Of a DNA stretch of 64,000 nt, positions 1 to 6,989 are shown one piece after another; the first letter of the stretch is position 1, and every line of letters starts with the position of its first letter. The translations under genes were made by a program, and so were the position numbers. The notes beneath the pieces are model-generated. The model worked only from the letters and a program-made list of their open reading frames with translations. It was not told the origin of the DNA and ran no database searches. The DNA lies in assembly GCA_014189435.1 (NCBI GenBank), contig CP050293.1, positions 1,989,001-2,053,000 of the forward strand. The letters are read 5' to 3'. The DNA comes from Mesorhizobium loti. GTDB taxonomy: Bacteria > Pseudomonadota > Alphaproteobacteria > Rhizobiales > Rhizobiaceae.

Positions 1-122
1 TCGTGGCGCACTACGCCAAGGCTGCGCCCAGCATCGAGGGGGTGTCAGAGGTTCACCCGCTGGAGCTTTCAGACCGAGAGCGTGCGGCGCTGGTGGCGTT
101 CCTGAAGACTCTGGCGGAGTGA
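1..122 (+). CDS. C-terminal tail of a cytochrome-c peroxidase-like protein (5' end outside window)
   Basis: An open frame enters from the left edge and ends at TGA 120-122, giving 39 visible residues. The tail has the pattern L-x-L-S-x-x-E-x-x-x-L-V-A-F-L-x-T-L followed by a short end. This resembles the C-terminus of di-haem cytochrome-c peroxidase/MauG-type and other cytochrome-c proteins, where the last helix carries 'LVAFLxTL'. No haem motif (CxxCH) is visible because the rest lies outside the window. The family call rests only on this tail, so it is tentative. Confidence 0.45.
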   Translation, partial: VAHYAKAAPSIEGVSEVHPLELSDRERAALVAFLKTLAE

Positions 123-143
123 GGTTGCCGGCGATATCGGTGA

Positions 144-171
144 TTGAAAAATATTGCAAAAAAGGTATACT
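144..171 (+). promoter_or_regulatory. Predicted sigma-70 promoter of the higBA pair
   Basis: A TTGAAA hexamer (144-149) is followed after 16 bp by TATACT (166-171). The expected transcription start, 6-8 bases past the -10 box, falls at about 178-179, which is the ATG of the toxin gene. No Shine-Dalgarno sequence precedes that ATG, so the transcript may be leaderless. The stretch is AT-rich compared with its surroundings. Confidence 0.5.
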
Positions 172-178
172 TAAGTCG

Positions 179-502
179 ATGAGCTGGTCGGTCGTATTTC
201 TCAATATTGAGGTGAGGCGGGAGCTTGAGGCTCAACCGAAAGATATCTTGGCCAGCTTTCTGAGGATATCGCGTCTGATCGAGGCGCACGGGCTGCAGAA
301 AGTCCACGAGCCATACGTCAAGCACTTGGAAGGCAGGCTTTGGGAAATGCGCATGAAGGGCCGGGATGGCATCGCCCGTGCGGTTTACGTGACCGCGGCC
401 GAACGCCGTGTGGTAGTGGTGCGAGTGTTTGCCAAGAAGACTCAGAAGACGCCACGAAGCGAAATCGAATTGGCTCTTAAGCGAGCAAAGGAGGTTCTAT
501 GA
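179..502 (+). CDS. RelE/HigB-type (Gp49-like) toxin of a type II toxin-antitoxin pair
   Basis: This 107-residue basic protein resembles the phage-derived Gp49-like/HigB branch of the RelE superfamily: ribosome-dependent mRNA endonucleases held inactive by their antitoxin. Visible marks are the central 'LEGRLWEMRMKGRDGIARAV' stretch, equivalent to 'L..gLwElR....g..yRi.y', then a hydrophobic strand 'RRVVVVRVFAKKTQKTP' and a C-terminal helix. The frame stays open upstream to 119, but ATG 179 starts the conserved fold and sits at the predicted transcription start. The stop overlaps the antitoxin start (ATGA), so the two are probably translationally coupled. Toxin before antitoxin is the order seen in HigBA systems. 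Confidence 0.85.
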   Translation: MSWSVVFLNIEVRRELEAQPKDILASFLRISRLIEAHGLQKVHEPYVKHLEGRLWEMRMKGRDGIARAVYVTAAERRVVVVRVFAKKTQKTPRSEIELALKRAKEVL

Positions 503-813
503 GCCGGAAAACTATCCCCGTTGAGGACGTCGCCAAGGACTGGTTCAAGGACCCGGAATTCGTTGCCGAATACGAAGCGTTGGAGGAAGAGTTCGCGATC
601 GCCGAAGCTTTGATCAAGGCCCGGGGTGAAGCCGACATGACTCAGGAAGAGGTCGCCGTCGCCATGGGAACAACACAGGCCGTGATTGCCCGCTTGGAGA
701 GTGGTCGAAACATGCCTTCGACCCGAACATTGCAGCGTTTCGCCAAGGCGACCGGCTCGAAGCTCCGCATCAGCTTCGAGTCTGCGAAGCCGAAGTCGCG
801 CACCGGTCACTGA
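499..813 (+). CDS. XRE-family antitoxin (HigA-like)
   Basis: A 104-residue protein with an N-terminal acidic helical part (about 1-45) and a helix-turn-helix of the Cro/CI (XRE) type at about 46-95. The pattern 'MTQEEVAVAMGTTQAVIARLESG' is the usual Q-x-x-v-A-x-x-x-G-x-x-q-x-x-I-x-r-x-E core. Members bind the cognate RelE/HigB toxin and repress their own promoter, here the one at 144-171. The start codon overlaps the toxin stop by four bases, and the gene ends just before the convergent putR. Confidence 0.85.
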   Translation: MSRKTIPVEDVAKDWFKDPEFVAEYEALEEEFAIAEALIKARGEADMTQEEVAVAMGTTQAVIARLESGRNMPSTRTLQRFAKATGSKLRISFESAKPKSRTGH

Positions 814-814
814 T

Positions 815-1267
815 CTAGCGATCCTTGACCGTTTCCATCGCCACAAAGGTCGAGGTCTGGGCGACATGGGGCAGGGCTGAAATGCGCTCGCCGAGCACGC
901 GGCGGTAGGCGGCGATATCCCTTGTGCGGACCTTCAGCAGATAGTCGAAGCTCGACGCCATCATGTGGCACTGTTCGATCTCCGGCACGGCCTGTACGGA
1001 CCGGTTGAAGGCATCGAGCGCGGCGGAACGGGTGTCGGACAGTTTCACCTGGACGAAGGCGACATGGCCTTCACCCATGCGCTCGCGGTCGATGATCGCC
1101 TGGTAGCCCCTGATGTAGCCATCCTTCTCCAGCCGCTTCACCCGCGCCTGCACCGGCGTCTTCGACAGGCCGACCTTTGCGGCCAGTTCTGACATGGAAA
1201 GCCGGCCATCGCTTGCCAGTGCGGACAGGATATTCCTGTCGATGCGGTCCAATTGGTCTTCTGTCAT
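815..1267 (-). CDS. putR: Lrp/AsnC-family regulator, probable proline-dehydrogenase regulator PutR
   Basis: A 150-residue Lrp/AsnC protein. An N-terminal winged HTH spans about 5-62 ('LDRIDRNILSALASDGRLS', then 'VGLSKTPVQARVKRLEKDGYI'), followed by a RAM/AsnC ligand-binding domain at about 70-145. It is transcribed divergently from putA with about 160 bp between the start codons. This matches PutR in Rhodobacter and Agrobacterium, which activates putA in response to proline. PutA here lacks the ribbon-helix-helix repressor domain of enteric PutA, so a separate regulator is expected. The ATG at 1267 gives the full domain. Confidence 0.85.
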   Translation of the reverse strand: MTEDQLDRIDRNILSALASDGRLSMSELAAKVGLSKTPVQARVKRLEKDGYIRGYQAIIDRERMGEGHVAFVQVKLSDTRSAALDAFNRSVQAVPEIEQCHMMASSFDYLLKVRTRDIAAYRRVLGERISALPHVAQTSTFVAMETVKDR

Positions 1268-1430
1268 CGAAAATGCAGTCCAAATGTCAATTGTAGGCCA
1301 TCAAGATAGATCGAATGATCTGCAATGTCGATTTCTTTGGACCGGTCGAAATTTCGCACCTGTGCTAGCTTGCGCCATTCGGTCCGGTGACCGCCGGCCC
1401 GCTCCCTTTTGCTCGATCCATGGGACCGCC

Positions 1431-4400
1431 ATGCCGCTCGATACCATCCGCCAGCAGATCCGCGCCAACTACCTGCCCGACGAAGACGAGGCCGTGACGC
1501 GGCTGGCCAAGGCGACAGGCCTTTCAGCGAAAGACCGCGACGCGATTTCGGCCCGGGCCGCCGATCTGGTGCGGGCGGTGCGCGGTTCGTCGGATCCCCG
1601 GCTGATGGAAGTGTTTCTTTCCGCTTACGGCCTCTCCACCAAGGAAGGCGTGGCGCTGATGTGCCTGGCCGAGGCGCTGCTGCGCGTGCCCGATACCGAG
1701 ACGATGGACGACCTCATCGCCGACAAGATCGCGCCGCACGACTGGTCGGCGCATTCGGGCGGTTCGAGCTCCATCTTCGTCAACGCCTCGACCTGGGCGC
1801 TGATGCTGACCGGCCGCGTCCTCGATGAGGGCGAGGGCGGCATCGAGGGCACGTTGCGTTCTATGGTGCGGCGGCTGGGCGAGCCGGTCATCCGCAAGGC
1901 GGTGGCCGCCGCCATGCGCGAAATGGGCGAGCAGTTCGTGCTCGGCCGTACCATCACTGAAGCCGTCAAGCGCGGCCGGCCGATGACGCAGAAGGGCTAT
2001 CTCTATTCCTTCGACATGCTGGGCGAGGCGGCCCGCACCGAGGCCGACGCCTTGCGTTATCTCAAGGCCTATGCCGACGCGATTTCGTCGCTCGATGCCG
2101 GCTCCAACGGTCCTGATATCAGGCAGAACCACGGCATCTCGGTCAAGCTTTCGGCGCTGCATCCGCGCTACGAGGTGGCGCAGAAGGAAGAGATGCTGCC
2201 TGTGATGGCCGAGCGGTTGCTGTCGCTGGCGTTGGCCGCGCGCCATTCGCGCATGGGCCTCAACATAGATGCCGAGGAGGCGGATCGCCTCGATCTGTCG
2301 CTCGACGTCATCGAGCGGGTGCTGGCCGAGCCGGAACTCGCCGGCTGGAACGGCTTTGGCGTCGTCGTCCAGGCCTATGGGCCGCGCGCGGCCTTCGCCA
2401 TCGACTGGCTCTACGCGCTTGCCAGGAAGTACGACCGCAACATCATGGTGCGGCTGGTCAAGGGCGCCTATTGGGACACCGAGATCAAGCGGGCGCAAAC
2501 GCTGGGGCTCACCGGCTACCCCGTCTTCACCCGCAAGGCCAACACCGACGTCTCCTACATGGCCTGCGCCAAGAAGCTGCTTGGTATGACCGACCGCATC
2601 TATCCGCAATTCGCCACCCACAATGCCCACACCGTCGCCGCCATCCTGTCGATGGCTGATAACCGCGATTCCTTCGAGTTCCAGCGCCTGCATGGCATGG
2701 GCGAGGCGCTGCATGAGACGGTGCGCCAGGCCGAAGGCACGCGTTGCCGCATCTATGCGCCGGTCGGTGCGCATTCCGATCTGCTGGCCTACCTGGTCCG
2801 TCGGCTGCTGGAGAACGGCGCCAATTCCTCCTTCGTGCACCAGTTGACCGATGAGGATGTCGAGCCGGAGGACATTGCGCGTGATCCGCTCGAAACGATC
2901 GAAAGCCAGGGTCCGGCCGCCAATCCGGCGATTGCCCGGCCTTCCCAGATTTTTGGCGCCGGCCGTCGCAACTCGAAGGGATTTGATATCACCGACACGG
3001 TGACGCTGGCGGCGATCGACAAGGCCAAGGCGGCCTTCGCTGGTCCCGACCGCTGGCATGCCAAGCCGATCACGCGGGCCGCCGGCTACGGCAAGCAGCG
3101 TCCGATCGTCAACCCGGCAAAGCCTTCCGAAGTGGTCGGCACGGTCAGCGAAGCCGCTGCCAAGCAAGTGGCGACCGCCGTGCGCATCGCGGTGGAAGCG
3201 CAACCGGCCTGGGCGAAGCGTCCCGTCGCCGAGCGCGCCGCGATCCTCAACCGCGCCGCCGATCTTTATGAGGCGAATGCCGTCGAATTCTTCGCGCTCG
3301 CCACCCGGGAAGCCGGCAAATCGCTGGCCGATGGCGTTGCCGAAGTGCGCGAGGCCGTCGACTTCCTGCGCTACTACGCCACCGAGGCGGCCAATGCCGA
3401 GGCGGGTACGCAGGCGCGCGGCGCCATCGTCTGTATTTCACCGTGGAATTTTCCGCTCGCCATCTTCACCGGCCAGATCGCGGCAGCGCTCGTCACCGGC
3501 AATTCGGTCATCGCCAAGCCGGCCGAGCAGACGCCGCTGATCGCCTTCCGCGCCGTCGAACTGCTGCGCGAGGCCGGCGTGCCGGAAGACGTCATCCAGC
3601 TTCTGCCCGGCGACGGCCCGTCGGTCGGCGGGCCGCTCACCGCCGACCCGCGCATTGCCGGCGTCTGCTTCACCGGTTCGACCGAGGTCGCCAAGCTGAT
3701 CGAGAAGCAGTTGGCCGAGACGGCCGCGCCTGACGCCATGCTGATCGCCGAGACCGGCGGCCTCAACGCGATGATCGTCGATTCCACCGCGCTGCCCGAG
3801 CAGGCGGTGCGCGACATCCTGGCCTCGGCCTTCCAGAGTGCTGGCCAGCGCTGCTCGGCGCTGCGCGTGCTCTATGTGCAGAAGGACGTCGAGAAGAAGA
3901 TGCTGGAGATGCTGAAGGGCGCGATGGAGGCGCTCAGCATCGGGGATCCCTGGCGGATTTCGACCGATGTCGGCCCGGTCATCGACGACGAGGCGCAAAG
4001 CTCGATCCGCGAGTACTGCACGAAAATGGGTCTGCAGGGCCGGCTGATCGCCAAGCTCGAGGCGCCGAAGGAAGGTCGTTTCGTCGCGCCGCATGTCTTC
4101 CGGGTCAAGGGCATCGAGGACATGGAGCGCGAGGTGTTCGGTCCGGTGCTGCATGTCGCCACCTTCGACGCCGACGAGATCGATGCGGTCATCGCCGCCA
4201 TCAACCGCAAGGGCTATGGCCTGACCTTCGGCCTGCACACCCGCATCGAGGGCCGCGTCCAGCATTTCGTCGACGGCATCCATGCCGGCAACATCTATGT
4301 CAACCGCAACCAGATCGGCGCTGTCGTCGGGTCGCAGCCGTTTGGCGGCGAGGGGCTTTCCGGCACCGGACCGAAGGCCGGCGGCCCGCACTATCTCCGG

Positions 4401-5039
4401 CGCTTCCGCAAGGGGCCGGAGGCCGGCACCCATTTGCAGGATGGCCATAAGGTCACGGCGACCGAACTTGCCGACAATCTGCCCGATCCCGCACTTGGCG
4501 GCTGGTCGACGCGGCCCGACCGGATCGCCATTCTGAGGAAGCATCTGCGCGGCAAGGGTGCTGCGGCGATTGGTGCCGCCGCCGGCATCGATTTCGGCCA
4601 GATCGACCTGCCCGGACCGACCGGCGAGGCCAACACGCTCTCGCTGTCGCCACGTGGACGGGTGCTGTGCCTTGGTCCCGATGGCGATACGCTGCTCGCG
4701 CAGACGATCCAGGCGCTCGCCGCCGGCAATGCGGTGCTGGCGGTGGCGCCCGGCGCACCGGCAGCCCTTTCCGCATTGACCGGCAAGGGCCTGCCGCTGG
4801 CCGCCATCGACGGCCGTCCCGATCCGGTCGAAGCGCGCTCGCTGCGCGTCGATGTTGTCGCATTCTCGGGCACGCCGGAGGCCGCGCGCATCGTACGCAA
4901 GGTCATCGCCGACCGCTCAGGCCCGATCGTGCCGCTGGTCAGCGAGGTGCTCAACCCGGCCGCCTACGCGCATGAGCGGGCTGTCTGCGTCGACACCACC
5001 GCCGCGGGCGGCAATGCGAGCCTGCTGGCCGGGGCTTGA
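1431..5039 (+). CDS. putA: Bifunctional proline dehydrogenase / delta-1-pyrroline-5-carboxylate dehydrogenase PutA
   Basis: A 1202-residue enzyme that oxidises proline to P5C (FAD-dependent) and then glutamate semialdehyde to glutamate (NAD-dependent), channelling the intermediate. The proline-dehydrogenase barrel lies at about 150-460 and includes 'RLVKGAYWD' near 341-349. The aldehyde-dehydrogenase domain lies at about 540-1000, with the general-base Glu in 'ETGGLN' near 774 and the nucleophile Cys in 'SAGQRCSALR' near 806. A further C-terminal domain of about 190 residues follows. There is no N-terminal ribbon-helix-helix DNA-binding domain. The frame is open upstream to 1194, but that part would overlap putR and is not PutA-like; ATG 1431 begins the conserved 'MPLDTIRQQI'. 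Confidence 0.95.
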   Translation: MPLDTIRQQIRANYLPDEDEAVTRLAKATGLSAKDRDAISARAADLVRAVRGSSDPRLMEVFLSAYGLSTKEGVALMCLAEALLRVPDTETMDDLIADKIAPHDWSAHSGGSSSIFVNASTWALMLTGRVLDEGEGGIEGTLRSMVRRLGEPVIRKAVAAAMREMGEQFVLGRTITEAVKRGRPMTQKGYLYSFDMLGEAARTEADALRYLKAYADAISSLDAGSNGPDIRQNHGISVKLSALHPRYEVAQKEEMLPVMAERLLSLALAARHSRMGLNIDAEEADRLDLSLDVIERVLAEPELAGWNGFGVVVQAYGPRAAFAIDWLYALARKYDRNIMVRLVKGAYWDTEIKRAQTLGLTGYPVFTRKANTDVSYMACAKKLLGMTDRIYPQFATHNAHTVAAILSMADNRDSFEFQRLHGMGEALHETVRQAEGTRCRIYAPVGAHSDLLAYLVRRLLENGANSSFVHQLTDEDVEPEDIARDPLETIESQGPAANPAIARPSQIFGAGRRNSKGFDITDTVTLAAIDKAKAAFAGPDRWHAKPITRAAGYGKQRPIVNPAKPSEVVGTVSEAAAKQVATAVRIAVEAQPAWAKRPVAERAAILNRAADLYEANAVEFFALATREAGKSLADGVAEVREAVDFLRYYATEAANAEAGTQARGAIVCISPWNFPLAIFTGQIAAALVTGNSVIAKPAEQTPLIAFRAVELLREAGVPEDVIQLLPGDGPSVGGPLTADPRIAGVCFTGSTEVAKLIEKQLAETAAPDAMLIAETGGLNAMIVDSTALPEQAVRDILASAFQSAGQRCSALRVLYVQKDVEKKMLEMLKGAMEALSIGDPWRISTDVGPVIDDEAQSSIREYCTKMGLQGRLIAKLEAPKEGRFVAPHVFRVKGIEDMEREVFGPVLHVATFDADEIDAVIAAINRKGYGLTFGLHTRIEGRVQHFVDGIHAGNIYVNRNQIGAVVGSQPFGGEGLSGTGPKAGGPHYLRRFRKGPEAGTHLQDGHKVTATELADNLPDPALGGWSTRPDRIAILRKHLRGKGAAAIGAAAGIDFGQIDLPGPTGEANTLSLSPRGRVLCLGPDGDTLLAQTIQALAAGNAVLAVAPGAPAALSALTGKGLPLAAIDGRPDPVEARSLRVDVVAFSGTPEAARIVRKVIADRSGPIVPLVSEVLNPAAYAHERAVCVDTTAAGGNASLLAGA

Positions 5040-5052
5040 TCCCGACCAGTCG

Positions 5053-5367
5053 TTACGCGCCTTCGACGACCGAAAACCCCTCGAACTGGGGGTGGCCGAG
5101 ATAGTGGACCTTCGTCGTGCCGACATTTCTGTGGGCGGCACGGAAATTCTCCGACTTGGTCCAGGCGATAAAATCATCATGGCTCGCCCACACCGTGTGC
5201 GACGCAAACAGCGTGTAGCCTTCGGTCTCGTTGACCGTGCCACGCAACAGGTGGAATTCACGGAATCCTTTCATCTCCGCGAGGCTGGAATCGCGGTTCT
5301 TCCACACGGCTTCGAAATCGTTTTCCGAGCCGGTCTGCACTTTGAAGCGGTTCATGGCGATGTACAT
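5053..5367 (-). CDS. Haem-degrading monooxygenase of the IsdG/HmuQ type
   Basis: A 104-residue single-domain protein of the antibiotic-biosynthesis-monooxygenase fold. It has Asn6, Trp69 and His79 at the spacing of the IsdG catalytic triad (Asn7, Trp67, His77), and 'FKVQTGSENDFEAVW' near the N-terminus is typical of bacterial haem oxygenases of this class, including rhizobial HmuQ/HmuD. It would open haem brought in by the neighbouring Hmu system and release iron in the cytoplasm. It lies 67 bp downstream of tonB on the same strand, with an AAAGGA ribosome site before ATG 5367. Whether it is closer to HmuQ or HmuD cannot be decided by eye. Confidence 0.85.
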   Translation of the reverse strand: MYIAMNRFKVQTGSENDFEAVWKNRDSSLAEMKGFREFHLLRGTVNETEGYTLFASHTVWASHDDFIAWTKSENFRAAHRNVGTTKVHYLGHPQFEGFSVVEGA

Positions 5368-5434
5368 CGGGTTCCTTTCAATGTTGGCGAACTATGATGA
5401 TTGCTAGATGGTTTGAACAGCGCGACAGCGGCTC

Positions 5435-6406
5435 TCAAAACGGACCGATTGCGCCGGTGAAGACGAGTCTGTCGCCGACCTTTGGCGGAATGGGCGGAAA
5501 GGGAGCAGCTTTGCGTACGATGCCGAGCACGACCTGATCGAAGTTCGGCGATCCGGAGCTTTGCAGGATGCGTAGCTCGTCGATGCCGCCACGGCTCCCA
5601 ATGACGAACGTCACAACGGCATTGTTGCGGGCGGTCAACTGCACCGAAGGCGGGACGCCGCGATTGACACGGCTGAGCTTTCGGATGACGTCGCTGCGGT
5701 AGCTGTCTTCCGCGGCGCTGCCTGCCTCTTTCTGCTTGTTGCCCTTGCTGGCGGCCTGCGCCAACCGGTCCTGACCATCCGCCGTGCCGCGCTTCTCATC
5801 CGCCGTCTTTGAAGGGGCAGCTGCCGGAGTTGGCCTGGCGCTGGGGATCGGCGGCTGTTCCGGAACGGCGACAGGCACTTCGGTGCTCTCGGTCTGGACG
5901 GTCGGCTGTGCCGGCGTTTCGGTCTTGGGAGCCACGCTCTGGTCATCGGGGCGTGGGGCGCCGGCCACCAGTATGTCCGGCGTCACCGTCTGCTGTTTGA
6001 CAGGTTCCGGCAAAGGCTTGAGCGGCGGCTTTGCTGCGTCCTTCGCGGGTTGAGAAGGCTCCGTTGGCGGCGACGGCTTGGGTGGCGTTGCCGGCTGTGG
6101 TTTGGCCGGTTGAGGGTTCGGCACCAGCGCAACATTTATTGCCGCCGGATCCTTGTCCAGCGCGCTGCCGACCACCTTGGCGCCCGACTGATCACTGCCT
6201 TCCGACTGCATTGCGTCCTGGAAACTGGATGTCCCTGAAGGCGAGATCAGAAAGGCCGCTGCCACTGCGGCGTGGAGAGCGCAGGAGATGACAACCGCCG
6301 CCGTCCATTTGCGGTTCCAGGCCGATGGCCGCGGCGGCGCAAGCGGCTCGGTTGGCGTTATCGCCAGCTCGGCGCTGGCTTCGGGGAGGGGACTGATATC
6401 CTGCAT
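5435..6406 (-). CDS. tonB: TonB-family energy transducer for haem uptake
   Basis: A 323-residue protein with one N-terminal membrane anchor ('WTAAVVISCALHAAVAAAFLI', about 33-53, ending in the common 'LHaavaa' motif). A long Pro/Lys/Ala-rich periplasm-spanning linker follows at about 100-235. The C-terminal TonB domain includes 'RGGIDELRILQSSGSPNFDQ' and the Pro-rich 'PFPPIPP'. It passes proton-motive energy from ExbBD to TonB-dependent receptors. It lies downstream of hmuR and the small periplasmic gene on the same strand, so HmuR is the likely partner; exbB and exbD are not in the window. The frame is open to 6538; ATG 6406 gives the usual short cytoplasmic lead, but the start is uncertain. 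Confidence 0.85.
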   Translation of the reverse strand: MQDISPLPEASAELAITPTEPLAPPRPSAWNRKWTAAVVISCALHAAVAAAFLISPSGTSSFQDAMQSEGSDQSGAKVVGSALDKDPAAINVALVPNPQPAKPQPATPPKPSPPTEPSQPAKDAAKPPLKPLPEPVKQQTVTPDILVAGAPRPDDQSVAPKTETPAQPTVQTESTEVPVAVPEQPPIPSARPTPAAAPSKTADEKRGTADGQDRLAQAASKGNKQKEAGSAAEDSYRSDVIRKLSRVNRGVPPSVQLTARNNAVVTFVIGSRGGIDELRILQSSGSPNFDQVVLGIVRKAAPFPPIPPKVGDRLVFTGAIGPF

Positions 6407-6539
6407 GTCTCGCGGCGAGACCTGCAGCGACAAGAGCAGAATTGTCAAATCAAGATCGCTCGCAGGCAGCGGCAGTCGGCCGTGGCCGGCCATCGGCCAC
6501 GCCACGGTATTTTGCAGGGATGCGGGATGCAGTCCCACC

Positions 6540-6989
6540 TCAGACTCCGAAAGCGATACCGGTCCTGGTGTCCGTCTTCAGCTCGCGCATGCAGGCATTC
6601 GGTTCGACGCCGGTGCCAGTGCATTCGGTCGCGCTGTTGATCAACACGCGGCTGACCTTCGAGCATTCGGTGCCGGCCAGATCGAAACGCGTCACCTTGG
6701 TCTTGCCGGCCGGCAATTCCTTGAAATCGAGCACGGTCAGCCGGTCGACGACGCCGGCCTCGTTGAACAAAGCGATCTCGAACGTCGCCTTGGAGAGGTC
6801 GGCGCCGAGATTGTTGTTGACCACGAACGTCAGGCGGCAGCCCTTGTCGGAAGGTTGCACGGCGTTGAGTTCGAGGATGAGCGCGGGGACCGGCGCGGAC
6901 TGTTGCGCCCACGCAGGAACCATCGCAAGCGACATCGCCAGCGTCGAGGTCAGCAGACGAAGGGATGTCGTCAAGCTCGTCATGGTCAT
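6540..6989 (-). CDS. Small periplasmic protein of unknown function inside the haem-uptake operon
   Basis: A 149-residue protein with a Sec signal peptide (about 1-29, cleavage after 'VPAWA'). The rest is beta-rich ('CRLTFVVNNNLG', 'KATFEIALFNEAG') with four cysteines, enough for two disulfides. No catalytic motif is recognised. Its ATG overlaps the hmuR stop by one base (TGATG), so it is probably translated by coupling with hmuR, and tonB follows. A second in-frame ATG lies at 6983. The context points to a role in haem-receptor function or assembly; that is inference. I recall no named family. Confidence 0.8.
   Translation of the reverse strand: MTMTSLTTSLRLLTSTLAMSLAMVPAWAQQSAPVPALILELNAVQPSDKGCRLTFVVNNNLGADLSKATFEIALFNEAGVVDRLTVLDFKELPAGKTKVTRFDLAGTECSKVSRVLINSATECTGTGVEPNACMRELKTDTRTGIAFGV

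Noticed and set aside
1524..3203. 559-codon open frame on the minus strand inside putA
   Set aside because: It is a GC-rich shadow of the putA coding strand, with a protein composition dominated by Arg, Gly, His and Asp and no domain.
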